The notes under the pieces were generated by a model. The model did not search any database. It saw only the letters and a list, made by a program, of their open reading frames with translations, and was not told the origin of the DNA. This document shows, in pieces, positions 1 through 7,418 of a DNA stretch of 17,784 nt; the first letter of the stretch is position 1; each line of letters starts with the position of its first letter. Source of the stretch: SIG440 sp045648205 (GTDB lineage Bacteria > Bacillota > Clostridia > Monoglobales > Monoglobaceae); NCBI GenBank assembly GCA_045648205.1, contig JAZRNM010000025.1, positions 1 to 17,784 on the forward strand, given 5' to 3'. The translations under genes and the position numbers were made by a program.

Positions 1-1
1 C

Positions 2-862
2 TGCGTTGTAACGGCAGTCAGCGGCTCAATCGGACTTCGCCCCACTCTTGCGGCAATAGATGCGGGAAAACGCATTGCCCTTGCCAACAAGGAAACCCTT
101 GTGACGGCAGGCAGACTTTTCACCGATGCGGTGAAAAAGCATAACGTGAGACTTCTCCCTGTGGATAGCGAGCATTCGGCAATTTTTCAGTCGTTGCAGG
201 CAGGGAGAAATTCTGAAATACGAAAAATTTTGCTTACGGCATCAGGAGGACCGTTTTTTGGGAAATCCCGTGATGAACTTAAAAATGTGAAGAAGGAGCA
301 GGCACTCAAGCATCCAAACTGGTCAATGGGTGCAAAAATCACTATTGACAGCGCAACTCTTATGAATAAGGGGCTTGAAATCATTGAAGCCAAGTGGCTT
401 TTTGGTGTTGAGCTTGATGACATCAAGGTGGTTGTTCACAGAGAAAGCATTATTCATTCAATGGTGGAGTTTTGCGACAAGAGTGTGATTGCTCAGCTTG
501 GACTCCCGTCAATGAAGCACCCCATTCAGTATGCATTCACATATCCCCAGCGGTTGCCGTCTCCGAATGAGTCGGTGAGCTTTTCGGATATTGCAAAAAT
601 GACCTTTTTTGAACCCGATGAAGAAACCTTCAAATGCCTTGCCCTGGCAAAGAGTGCAGGGGAAATGGGCGGAATTATGCCCACGGTTCTCAATGCTGCC
701 AATGAGGTGGCGGTGGCAAGGTTCCTTGAGGACAAAATCGGCTTTTTGGATATTGGTGAATATGTTGAGAAAATTTTGAGTAAATATGAAAATAAATTAA
801 ATCCGACACTTGAGGACATAATAGAGACAGACCGAGCGGTCAGGTTGGAGAATGGAGAATAG
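2..862 (+). CDS. dxr: 1-deoxy-D-xylulose 5-phosphate reductoisomerase, 5'-truncated by the window edge
   Basis: This is the cytoplasmic NADPH- and metal-dependent enzyme that converts DXP to MEP, the committed step of the MEP isoprenoid pathway. The frame is open from base 2, so the gene begins before the window; about 286 of the usual 380-400 residues are present. Directly visible family blocks are SGSIGLRPTLAAI and ALANKETLV at the N-terminal side, then DSEHSAIFQ (metal-binding Asp/Glu region), ASGGPF, HPNWSMGAKITIDSATLMNK, ESIIHSMVEF and HPIQYA, with a normal C-terminal helical domain. It ends with TAG at 860-862, six bases before rseP. The GGAG repeats near its end (847-857) serve as the ribosome binding site of rseP, so the two genes are cotranscribed and probably translationally coupled. 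The dxr-rseP order is common in Firmicutes. No frameshift is seen. Confidence 0.97.
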   Translation, partial: CVVTAVSGSIGLRPTLAAIDAGKRIALANKETLVTAGRLFTDAVKKHNVRLLPVDSEHSAIFQSLQAGRNSEIRKILLTASGGPFFGKSRDELKNVKKEQALKHPNWSMGAKITIDSATLMNKGLEIIEAKWLFGVELDDIKVVVHRESIIHSMVEFCDKSVIAQLGLPSMKHPIQYAFTYPQRLPSPNESVSFSDIAKMTFFEPDEETFKCLALAKSAGEMGGIMPTVLNAANEVAVARFLEDKIGFLDIGEYVEKILSKYENKLNPTLEDIIETDRAVRLENGE

Positions 863-868
863 AATTTT

Positions 869-1909
869 ATGATTGGGACAATAATATTTGCTTTGCTGTT
901 TTTTTCGCTTATTATTTTTGTTCACGAGCTTGGACATTTCATAACTGCAAGGCTTTTCAAGGTGAAGGTTCACGAATTTGCCCTTGGAATGGGCCCGAAA
1001 ATCTTTTCAAGAAAAAAAGGCGAAACGCTGTATTCTTTGCGTGCAATTCCCGTGGGGGGCTTTTGCAGCATGGAGGGCGAAGACGAAAAAAGTGATGATG
1101 AAGGCTCGTTTTCCCGCAAACCCTGGTATGCAAGGCTGGTTATCCTTGCGGCGGGAGCCTTTATGAACGTACTTCTGGGATTTCTTGTCTGCACAATTTT
1201 TGTGGGAATAAGCTCCGCGCAAAACGGTGTTACCACTACGGTGATTGAATCGGTTATTGAGGAGTCGCCCCTAAAGGACTTTTTGGAGCCTGGTGACAGG
1301 ATTGTCGAAATCAACGGACAAAAAATCAATATCAAGAGGGATGTTGATTTTGCTATGCAAAATGCAGGCGGTGGAGAAAGTGAAATAACCATCAAACGTG
1401 ATGGCAAAAAGATTTCAAAAACATTTTTGCCTTATGAAACCAAGTATTCAGACGGGACACCGGCATATATTCTGGGAGTCAATGTGAAGCTCGAAAAAGC
1501 CAATATTTTCAATGTGACAAAAGAGGCATTTTTTCAGACCATTTGGATGGGAAAACTTGTTTTTGTGTCAATTGGAATGCTCATTGGCGGCAAGGCCAGT
1601 GTGAGCGAGATTTCAGGACCCATCGGAGTGGTGGGGGCAATGAACTCTGCGGCACAGCAGGGCGGAATTTTGGGCATCCTGAACCTTTTGTATCTGGCAT
1701 CATTTATTTCGGTTAATATTGGCATTATGAACCTTTTGCCCATTCCCGCACTTGATGGCGGCAGGATTTTGTTTGTGATTGTTGAGGCGGTCAGAAGAAA
1801 ACCCATACCTCCCGAAAAAGAGGGAATTGTTCATTTCGCAGGGTTAATTCTTCTTTTTGGAATTATGATTTTTGCAACATGGAATGATATTTTGAGATTG
1901 TTTTCATAA
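869..1909 (+). CDS. rseP: Site-2 zinc metalloprotease RseP/RasP family
   Basis: This is a membrane-embedded intramembrane protease that cleaves anti-sigma factors, leftover signal peptides and other single-pass membrane proteins. It has 346 residues, normal for the family. The zinc motif HELGH lies at residues 19-23 in the first membrane segment. A second membrane segment spans about 88-112, and a PDZ domain at about 120-205 contains PLKDFLEPGDRIVEING. Further membrane segments lie near 227-240, 270-290 and 320-338. The third zinc ligand is the Asp of LDGG at 295-298, in the context NLLPIPALDGG. All catalytic residues are present. The ATG at 869 follows dxr by six bases and has GGAG sequences upstream. 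It is the last gene of its operon: a strong hairpin follows at once, and ispG, often the next gene, is absent here. Confidence 0.96.
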   Translation: MIGTIIFALLFFSLIIFVHELGHFITARLFKVKVHEFALGMGPKIFSRKKGETLYSLRAIPVGGFCSMEGEDEKSDDEGSFSRKPWYARLVILAAGAFMNVLLGFLVCTIFVGISSAQNGVTTTVIESVIEESPLKDFLEPGDRIVEINGQKINIKRDVDFAMQNAGGGESEITIKRDGKKISKTFLPYETKYSDGTPAYILGVNVKLEKANIFNVTKEAFFQTIWMGKLVFVSIGMLIGGKASVSEISGPIGVVGAMNSAAQQGGILGILNLLYLASFISVNIGIMNLLPIPALDGGRILFVIVEAVRRKPIPPEKEGIVHFAGLILLFGIMIFATWNDILRLFS

Positions 1910-1911
1910 AA

Positions 1912-1943
1912 AAAGTCGGCAGATAGAAGTGTCTGCCGACTTT
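1912..1943. terminator. Bidirectional intrinsic terminator between rseP and the DUF1540 gene
   Basis: A perfect 12-bp stem (1912-1923 with 1932-1943) closes an 8-base loop. A-runs on the left (1908-1914) and T-rich sequence on the right (TTTAGTTTTA) provide U-tracts in both directions. It lies three bases after the rseP stop and just beyond the end of the convergent DUF1540 gene, so it can end both transcripts. Confidence 0.9.
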
Positions 1944-1947
1944 AGTT

Positions 1948-2103
1948 TTATTTTTCTTTGTAACTCTTGCAGAAGTGGGGAATTGAAATTGATTCAGCAC
2001 TTGTTTTTTCATGGCTTACTTCAATTTTGTCAAGACTGCATTTGTTGTCTTCTTTGTGATACATACATTCATTAACATTGCAGAGTACACCGCAGTTTGT
2101 CAT
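1948..2103 (-). CDS. DUF1540 domain small cysteine-rich protein
   Basis: A 51-residue protein that starts MTNCGVLCNVNECMYH. The cysteine pattern C-x(3)-C-x(4)-C-x-Y-H, followed by a further Cys and a last Cys near the C-terminus, is that of DUF1540, a small probable metal-binding domain widespread in spore-forming Firmicutes; its function is not established. I chose the ATG at 2103 and not an in-frame ATG 29 codons upstream because a strong AGGAGGTGA ribosome binding site sits about seven bases ahead of it, and the upstream extension is AT-rich and unlike the family. It is convergent with rseP and shares its terminator. On the minus strand a TATACT box (2138-2143) may be its -10, but no good -35 box is visible. 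Confidence 0.88.
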   Translation of the reverse strand: MTNCGVLCNVNECMYHKEDNKCSLDKIEVSHEKTSAESISIPHFCKSYKEK

Positions 2104-2196
2104 GTGGATTTCACCTCCTAAATGGTTTTGTATGTTTAGTATAACCGATTTTTTAGAAATTATTTTTTGAAACAATGAAAAATTTAACATTGGCTA

Positions 2197-2225
2197 TTGT
2201 TTTTTTGAAAATAAAGTGATATAAT
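2197..2225 (+). promoter_or_regulatory. Sigma-A-type promoter of asnA
   Basis: A TTGTTT box at 2197-2202 lies 17 bases before a perfect TATAAT box at 2220-2225. The expected start near 2232 gives a leader of about 30 bases before the asnA ATG. The -35 box is weak (three of six matches) but the spacing is ideal. Confidence 0.7.
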
Positions 2226-2261
2226 ATATGAATTAGTTTTAGGAAAGGTAATGATTTAAAA

Positions 2262-3269
2262 ATGGCAGAAGTATTGAAACCCGTCGGGTACAAATCACTT
2301 TTAAATCTTATTGATACTCAAATCGCAATCAAGGCGACCAAGGATTATTTTGAAACAAACCTTGCCAGAGAATTGCGTCTCACCCGTGTTTCTGCACCGC
2401 TTTTTGTGGACCCCGAAACAGGACTGAATGACGACCTTAATGGGGTGGAACGTGCAGTTTCCTTTGATGTTCTGGAAACCGGCAGAGAGCTTCAGATTGT
2501 TCATTCACTTGCAAAGTGGAAGAGAAATGCCCTCAAGGAATATGGCTTTTCAGAGGATGAGGGACTTTATACTGATATGAATGCAATCCGCCGTGATGAG
2601 GAAACGGATAACATTCATTCCATATATGTTGACCAGTGGGACTGGGAAAAGGTTATTGCCAAAGAGAACAGAACCACTTCAATGCTCAAGCACACGGTGA
2701 AAAAGATTTTTGAAGTTTTCAAGATGACTGAAAAATATGTAAACTCTATTTTCCCTCAGATTGAACCAAGACTCCCGGAGGAAGTGTTCTTCCTTACCTC
2801 TCAGGAACTTGAAGATATGTATCCTGATCTTACTTCGAAGCAAAGGGAGCACGCAATCACAAAGGAAAAGGGAGCGGTTTTCCTTATGCAGATTGGTGAT
2901 GTGCTGAAATCAGGAAAGCGCCACGATGGAAGAGCTCCTGACTATGACGACTGGGAACTGAACGGCGACCTTTTGTTCTATGATGATTTGCTTGACATAC
3001 CCTTTGAGGTTTCAAGCATGGGAATTCGTGTTTCGGAAGAATCCCTGAAGCGTCAGCTGAAGGTGGCGAAGTGCGAGGAGCGTGCGAGTCTTCCGTATCA
3101 TCGTGATTTACTTGCGGGCAGATTGCCTTATACAATTGGTGGCGGGATTGGTCAATCGAGAATTTGCATGTTTATTCTCCACAAGGCTCATGTGGGTGAG
3201 GTTCATGCGTCTGTCTGGCCCCAGGAAATGGTGGAAGAATGCAGAGAAGCAGGAATAAATTTGCTTTGA
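2262..3269 (+). CDS. asnA: Aspartate--ammonia ligase
   Basis: This is a cytoplasmic, class II aminoacyl-tRNA-synthetase-like enzyme that makes asparagine from aspartate, ammonia and ATP. Its 335 residues match the family (about 330). Family blocks seen are the N-terminal LARELRLTRVSAPLFVD, the region around LNGVERAVSF, the motif-2-like stretch ending in SIYVDQWDWEKVI, and the C-terminal motif 3 GGGIGQSRICMFILHKAH followed by GEVHASVWP. The ATG at 2262 has an AGGAAAGG site about 13 bases upstream, slightly far. An ATG at 2251 is followed at once by a stop two codons later and cannot be used. The gene is monocistronic, with its own promoter at 2197-2225 and terminator at 3276-3315. It is intact. 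Confidence 0.97.
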   Translation: MAEVLKPVGYKSLLNLIDTQIAIKATKDYFETNLARELRLTRVSAPLFVDPETGLNDDLNGVERAVSFDVLETGRELQIVHSLAKWKRNALKEYGFSEDEGLYTDMNAIRRDEETDNIHSIYVDQWDWEKVIAKENRTTSMLKHTVKKIFEVFKMTEKYVNSIFPQIEPRLPEEVFFLTSQELEDMYPDLTSKQREHAITKEKGAVFLMQIGDVLKSGKRHDGRAPDYDDWELNGDLLFYDDLLDIPFEVSSMGIRVSEESLKRQLKVAKCEERASLPYHRDLLAGRLPYTIGGGIGQSRICMFILHKAHVGEVHASVWPQEMVEECREAGINLL

Positions 3270-3275
3270 TTTCAG

Positions 3276-3315
3276 GACTTGATGGTCGGAATGACCATCA
3301 AGTCTTCTTTTTTTT
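3276..3315 (+). terminator. Intrinsic terminator of asnA
   Basis: A perfect 12-bp stem (3276-3287 with 3293-3304) closes a five-base loop and is followed by a T-rich tail (TTCTTTTTTTTT). It starts six bases after the asnA stop codon. Confidence 0.95.
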
Positions 3316-3355
3316 GTTGAATTTATTTAAAGATGAAAGAAATTTAAATTTGTTA

Positions 3356-3384
3356 TTGAAAATTTGGGGTTTGTGATGTATAAT
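3356..3384 (+). promoter_or_regulatory. Sigma-A-type promoter of the SLH/PqqD-like/peptidase operon
   Basis: TTGAAA at 3356-3361 and a perfect TATAAT at 3379-3384 are separated by 17 bases. The expected start near 3391 gives a short leader before the ATG at 3420. Confidence 0.85.
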
Positions 3385-3419
3385 AAACTCATAATTTTAT
3401 GTGCGAAAGGATTTTTAAA

Positions 3420-4364
3420 ATGAGAAAAATTATTGCATTAACTTTAGTTTGTTTGGTTTTGATGTCAACTGTTGCGTTTGCAGCAGAGTTCAAGGATATG
3501 CCGGAAGCTGGACACTGGTCAACTTCAGCTCTTGAAGCTGCAGTTGAGAATGGTTTGCTCACAGGAAATGACGGTTATGTTTTCCCTGATGACAACATGA
3601 CAAGAGCTGAAATGGCAACAATTATGGCACGTGCCTGCGGCGCAACCAATGATGCCGACATATCAAGCTTCACAGATGTTTCGACTTCAGACTGGTATTA
3701 TTCTTCAATGGCAAAAGCTGTTGCAATGAAAGCATTCACAGGCTCTGACAACAAGCTTAATCCTGAAAACTACATCACAAGACAGGAAGCCTTTGTTGTT
3801 CTTGCCAGAGTTTTTGCTTTGGATAAGGATGAGAAGATTGATTTGACAGTTCTTGACAATTTTAAGGATAAAGACAAGATTGACACATGGGCAAAGAATG
3901 GCGTGGCTTCAATTATATCAAAGGGATATGTTGGAGGTGCAGACGGACTTCTTTCTCCTCTTGCAAACATTACCCGTGCAGAATTCGCAGTTGTAATGGA
4001 CAGACTTGTGAAATATTATATTGACGATCCTGACACAACAGAAATTCCTGCAGACGGCAATGTGATGATAAGAGTTGGCGGATTGAAGCTTGACAACGTT
4101 GCAAATGATAATATGGTTATACTTGGTGACGGCGTGGGCGCAAGTGAGGTGAGCATAAGCAATGCTGATATAAAAGGCAACCTGGTTGTTCGCGGCGGAA
4201 AGGATGTTTCTCTTGACGGAACCTTTGGTGAAGTTCGTACTGTTATGCCTAATATCCGTGTCAGCGGTGATCACAAGAAGATTGGCAGAATTTATACTTG
4301 TCCGGGAAGCAAATTTTCAATGGGCAACACCCTTACACCTGATATGCTTGAGGGCTTGGAATAA
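3420..4364 (+). CDS. Secreted SLH-domain cell-surface protein
   Basis: A 314-residue exported protein predicted to bind cell-wall polymers through three S-layer homology repeats. A signal peptide covers residues 1-22 (hydrophobic core, then AFAA). The SLH repeats cover about 23-75, 83-133 and 147-200; their signature positions are TRAEMA (61-66), TRQEAF (120-125) and TRAEFA (185-190). The C-terminal part (about 213-314) is rich in short beta-type repeats of Val, Ile, Gly and Asn (VGGLKLDNV, ADIKGNLVVRGG), suggesting a small beta-helix-like display domain; that fold is an inference. The start at 3420 is preferred to an in-frame ATG at 3399 because GAAAGGA lies just before 3420 and the signal peptide begins there. 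It is the first gene of an operon, 20 bases before the PqqD-like gene. Its exact function is unknown. Confidence 0.92.
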   Translation: MRKIIALTLVCLVLMSTVAFAAEFKDMPEAGHWSTSALEAAVENGLLTGNDGYVFPDDNMTRAEMATIMARACGATNDADISSFTDVSTSDWYYSSMAKAVAMKAFTGSDNKLNPENYITRQEAFVVLARVFALDKDEKIDLTVLDNFKDKDKIDTWAKNGVASIISKGYVGGADGLLSPLANITRAEFAVVMDRLVKYYIDDPDTTEIPADGNVMIRVGGLKLDNVANDNMVILGDGVGASEVSISNADIKGNLVVRGGKDVSLDGTFGEVRTVMPNIRVSGDHKKIGRIYTCPGSKFSMGNTLTPDMLEGLE

Positions 4365-4384
4365 TATAGGCTGAGGATTTTGAA

Positions 4385-4651
4385 ATGAAAATAAAAGACG
4401 GATATATGCTGAGAAGCATTGCAGGATATTCTGTGGTTGTTCCCATTGGTGACAGCACACTTGATTTCAACGGGGTTATAAATCTCAATGAAACTGGCAC
4501 AACCCTTTGGAAAGAACTGGAAAACGATGTGACGGAGGAAGAATTGGTCAATGCTCTATTGAATGAATATGAGGTTGATAATGAACGTGCGCTGGCGGAT
4601 GTTAAGAGCTTTGTAGCCAAAATGCGTGATGCAGGGCTGATTGAAGATTAA
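4385..4651 (+). CDS. PqqD-like small protein (RiPP recognition element fold)
   Basis: An 88-residue soluble protein. The order of elements, an N-terminal beta region (MLRSIAGYSVVVPIGDSTLDFNG), then LNETGTTLWKEL, then TEEELVNALLNEYEVD, then a final helix ending MRDAGLIED, is characteristic of the PqqD family. That fold serves as the peptide-binding recognition element in many ribosomal peptide modification systems, usually beside a radical SAM enzyme or other modifier. None is visible here. A weak GAGGA site precedes the ATG. The gene lies 20 bases after the SLH gene and 23 bases before the peptidase gene, so all three are one transcript. By inference, it may bring a peptide substrate to a partner enzyme encoded elsewhere or to the adjacent peptidase. 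Family assignment is good; role is unknown. Confidence 0.85.
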   Translation: MKIKDGYMLRSIAGYSVVVPIGDSTLDFNGVINLNETGTTLWKELENDVTEEELVNALLNEYEVDNERALADVKSFVAKMRDAGLIED

Positions 4652-4674
4652 AAACTCGCCGGGAGGATGCTGTT

Positions 4675-5094
4675 GTGGACAGAATAACAAGTGCTCTGAA
4701 TGAGAAGGGGATATATGCGAGCAAGACTATTGGTGACAGTATGAAGCCAATGCTCGTTGAGGGAAGAGATACCGTGTTGATCAAAAAGCCCGAATTTCCG
4801 TTGAAAAAATATGACATACCCGTTTACAAGCGAGGTGACCACTTTACAATGCATCGCATAGTAAAGGTTACAAAGCGGGGGTATGTTATCTGCGGTGACA
4901 ACAGAACCTTTCTTGAACGGGATATAACCAATGAGAAGATTGTTGGTGTTCTTGCTGCTTTTTATCACAATGGGAAATATGTAGAATATGGTGACAAGGA
5001 ATATATGCGTTACGCAAAAAGAGCTTGTCGGACATATCCTATCAGATGGCTTAAAGCACAATGGAAGAGAATAAAACGCAGGTTTTCAAGATGA
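4675..5094 (+). CDS. S24/S26-family (SipW-like, Ser/His) peptidase without membrane anchor
   Basis: A 139-residue protein of the signal peptidase I/LexA superfamily. GDSMKPML (Ser22 the likely nucleophile) matches box B, KYDIPVYKR matches box C, and FTMHRIVKV puts His60 where bacterial signal peptidase I normally has Lys, as in SipW/ER-type enzymes; CGDN near residue 79 matches box E. Unlike ordinary signal peptidases it has no N-terminal membrane segment; the C-terminus is very basic (WKRIKRRF). The start is the GTG at 4675, eight bases after a GGGAGGA site; the nearby ATG at 4668 is out of frame and hits a stop. It is the last gene of the SLH/PqqD-like operon, followed directly by a terminator. 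By inference it processes a leader or surface peptide made by partner genes. Confidence 0.87.
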   Translation: MDRITSALNEKGIYASKTIGDSMKPMLVEGRDTVLIKKPEFPLKKYDIPVYKRGDHFTMHRIVKVTKRGYVICGDNRTFLERDITNEKIVGVLAAFYHNGKYVEYGDKEYMRYAKRACRTYPIRWLKAQWKRIKRRFSR

Positions 5095-5099
5095 AACGA

Positions 5100-5135
5100 G
5101 ATCGAAATGTGAATTTCACATTTCGGTCTTTTTTT
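5100..5135 (+). terminator. Intrinsic terminator of the SLH/PqqD-like/peptidase operon
   Basis: A 13-bp stem (5100-5112 with 5116-5128, one G-T pair) with a three-base loop is followed by seven T residues. It starts six bases after the peptidase stop codon and isolates this operon from spoIIP. Confidence 0.95.
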
Positions 5136-5197
5136 GTGGTAATAATTCGAAGCTTTCCTAAATATATTATAAAATACAATAGGAAAGGAACTTCAAA

Positions 5198-6415
5198 ATG
5201 AAACCATACAAAGCGATAGTTATTGACGGAAAAAAGGTCATAAAACGATTTTTTCAGTTTGGAATCTTGCTGGTGGTGGCAAGTCTGATTTTTGTGAATA
5301 TAAAACTTGCCGGGGTGAATATCAGCTTTGGTGGAAACGGCTTGGTGGGCGAACGTGTGGTTAATGAAAGCCTGCCCATTTTGTATGGCGCAGCGGATAC
5401 AAATATAAAGACAAGACTTGTGGGGCTTCTGAAAAAAGCTGTAAGCTTTTTTTTGACATTTGATGGCGATGATGAAAGAACGGTTATTTTTGGAGAAATA
5501 CCCATAGTGCGTATGGTGAGTGGCGGTTATCTGGCGCGGGAGGCCAACAATACATCGGTTTCGGCATATAATCCGCAAAACGCAGATGTGGGGAAAGGTG
5601 AGGCAGAACCAAAACCTGCTCAAAGCGGGAGCTACCCCATAAAAGAAGTGGACTCAAGCCAGGCAAAAGCATTGGGGAAGAAATCGGGGAAAATTCTCAT
5701 CAGGAACGAAACCGATTTCAGCATAAATATTGATGAAATGCTGAATGCTCCCTTGACGTTTGACATGAAGGGCGATGCGCCAAAGGTTCTCATTGTCCAC
5801 ACCCACGGAACCGAAAGCTATTCTCCTGATGGATCTAAGAGTTATGACTCAAACAAAAGCGACCGGACAATGGACAAAACTCAGAATGTGGTTAAGGTTG
5901 GCGAGGCAATGAAACAAATATTTGAAGAAAAGGGGATTTCGGTTATCCACGACACAACTCTTCACGACCATCCCAATTTCAATGGCTCTTATGAAAATTC
6001 CCGAAAGACGGTTGAAACCTACAAGTCAAAAAATCCACAGCTTTGCGTTGTTTTGGATATCCATCGTGATGCCTTCATTTATGACGATGGAAGCAAGGCA
6101 AAATTTGTTTCGGAAATCAATGGTGAAAAAGCGGCTCAGCTTATGCTGGTGGTGGGCAGCAGCGGCGGCGGGCTTGACCACCCCAATTGGCGGGAAAATA
6201 TGAAGCTTGCATTGAAACTCCAAAACCACATAAACGGCAAATACCCAACCCTGATGCGCGGGGTGAATCTCAGAAATGAACGCTTCAATGGCCACACCAC
6301 ACCGGGCAGTTTGATAATTGAGGTGGGCAGCAGCGGCAACACGCTCAGCGAGGCTCTGTGCGGTGCAAAATATGGGGCGGAAGCCATTGCGGAATTTTTA
6401 AAGGGGCTGAAATGA
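5198..6415 (+). CDS. spoIIP: Stage II sporulation protein P
   Basis: A membrane-anchored peptidoglycan amidase and endopeptidase that acts with SpoIID and SpoIIM to remove septal wall during forespore engulfment. It has 405 residues. One membrane segment lies at about 19-37, followed by a variable linker to about 190. The amidase domain then begins with VLIVHTHGTESY (metal-binding His201 and catalytic-region Glu206), continues with VLDIHRDAF (His289) and ends with GSLIIEVGSSGNT, whose Glu is the second catalytic acid. All expected motifs are present. AGGAAAGGAA lies about eight bases before the ATG at 5198. In Bacillus this gene is under mother-cell control (SigE); I see no convincing SigE promoter in the 60-base gap. 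Its neighbour on the right is convergent and its stop codon lies at the edge of that gene's terminator. Confidence 0.96.
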   Translation: MKPYKAIVIDGKKVIKRFFQFGILLVVASLIFVNIKLAGVNISFGGNGLVGERVVNESLPILYGAADTNIKTRLVGLLKKAVSFFLTFDGDDERTVIFGEIPIVRMVSGGYLAREANNTSVSAYNPQNADVGKGEAEPKPAQSGSYPIKEVDSSQAKALGKKSGKILIRNETDFSINIDEMLNAPLTFDMKGDAPKVLIVHTHGTESYSPDGSKSYDSNKSDRTMDKTQNVVKVGEAMKQIFEEKGISVIHDTTLHDHPNFNGSYENSRKTVETYKSKNPQLCVVLDIHRDAFIYDDGSKAKFVSEINGEKAAQLMLVVGSSGGGLDHPNWRENMKLALKLQNHINGKYPTLMRGVNLRNERFNGHTTPGSLIIEVGSSGNTLSEALCGAKYGAEAIAEFLKGLK

Positions 6416-6444
6416 AAAATCCCCGAGCCAAAATGGCTCGGGGA
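6411..6444 (-). terminator. Intrinsic terminator of the fumarase alpha gene, abutting the spoIIP stop
   Basis: A GC-rich perfect stem (6420-6430 with 6434-6444) has a three-base loop. On the minus strand it is followed by a T-run (complement of the A-run 6415-6419), so it ends the fumarase transcript. On the plus strand only AAAATGATG follows, so it is a poor terminator for spoIIP. The T-tract overlaps the spoIIP stop codon region. Confidence 0.88.
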
Positions 6445-6453
6445 AAATGATGT

Positions 6454-7296
6454 TTATAATTCTTCGGTCATATGTCTTGTAACGTGACAACTGATGTTCA
6501 CAGCAACGGGCAGCCCTGCAATGTGGGTTGGAAAAGTTTCAACATTGACACCCAAAGCCGTGGTGATTCCGCCATAACCCTGGGGACCAACGTCAAGACT
6601 GTTGATTCGTGACAACAGCTCGCGTTCAATTTCTGCATAATATTCATCAGGATTGCTCTTTCTGACGTCACGGAGAAGCGCCTTCTTTGAAAGAATTGCT
6701 GCCTTTTCCATTGTTCCGCCGATGCCGACACCCACAACGATTGGTGGACATGGGTTTCCTGATGCACATTTCACGGTTTCCACAACAAAGTCCAGAACCC
6801 CGTCAAGCCCGTCTGAGGGCTTGAGCATCTTTACTCTGCTCATATTCTCACTGCCAAATCCTTTGGGGGCAATGGTCAGACGAAATGTGTCTCCGTCAAC
6901 AATCTCGGTGTGAATAACTGCAGGGGTGTTGTCGTTGGTGTTTCCTCGTCTTATTGGGTCTTTGACAATAGACTTGCGGAGATATCCGTCACGATAGCCA
7001 AGGCGCACACCTTCGTTGATTGCATCATAAAGACCACCGCCAACCACGCAGGTCTCCTGACCCAGCTCAAGAAAGAACACTGCCATACCGGTATCCTGGC
7101 AAATGGGAACCATATCCCGTTTCGCAATCTCTGCATTTTTTAGTATGTCAGAAAGAATCTCGGCGGCAATTGGATTTGTTTCCTGCTGCTGACCGCATCT
7201 GATGGCTGACTCGATATCTTCGTTGAGACAACAATTTGATTTTATGCACATATCGGCAACAAGTGCCGTTATTTTTTTTGCTTCAATTTCACGCAT
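6454..7296 (-). CDS. Class I fumarate hydratase, alpha subunit
   Basis: This is the iron-sulfur subunit of the two-subunit, oxygen-sensitive class I fumarase (also the fold of L-tartrate dehydratase alpha), which interconverts fumarate and malate. Its 280 residues match the family. The three cluster cysteines are visible: C66 in PICQDTG, C183 in NPCPP and C270 in VNISCHVTRH; the substrate-region signatures PKGFGSEN and GIGGTMEKA are also present. A GGAGGAT site lies about six bases before the ATG at 7296, and a good promoter lies upstream. The beta subunit normally encoded immediately downstream is missing: that position is occupied by a terminator and the convergent spoIIP gene. Tartrate dehydratase alpha is the alternative assignment and cannot be separated from fumarase by eye. 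Confidence 0.92.
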   Translation of the reverse strand: MREIEAKKITALVADMCIKSNCCLNEDIESAIRCGQQQETNPIAAEILSDILKNAEIAKRDMVPICQDTGMAVFFLELGQETCVVGGGLYDAINEGVRLGYRDGYLRKSIVKDPIRRGNTNDNTPAVIHTEIVDGDTFRLTIAPKGFGSENMSRVKMLKPSDGLDGVLDFVVETVKCASGNPCPPIVVGVGIGGTMEKAAILSKKALLRDVRKSNPDEYYAEIERELLSRINSLDVGPQGYGGITTALGVNVETFPTHIAGLPVAVNISCHVTRHMTEEL

Positions 7297-7324
7297 AGTT
7301 TTATCCTCCGTATTCTCTTACCAA

Positions 7325-7353
7325 AGTATATCACCATTCCTTCCAAAAATCAA
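7325..7353 (-). promoter_or_regulatory. Sigma-A-type promoter of the fumarase alpha gene
   Basis: Read on the minus strand, TTGATT (7348-7353) and TATACT (7325-7330) are separated by 17 bases. The expected start is near 7318, giving a leader of about 20 bases that contains the GGAGGAT site. Confidence 0.75.
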
Positions 7354-7418
7354 GGCGGAGTAATACTTTTTGTGTTTCAACATATCATTTAAAGAAGAAA
7401 AAATTTGGAGGGAAGAAA

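Noticed and set aside
1948..2190. Longer 80-residue version of the DUF1540 protein
   Set aside because: The extra 29 residues are AT-rich and unlike the family, while a strong ribosome binding site marks the internal ATG.
5173..5180. ATACAAT-like box before spoIIP as a SigE -10 element
   Set aside because: A start from this box would fall inside the ribosome binding site, and no -35 box is found at the right distance.
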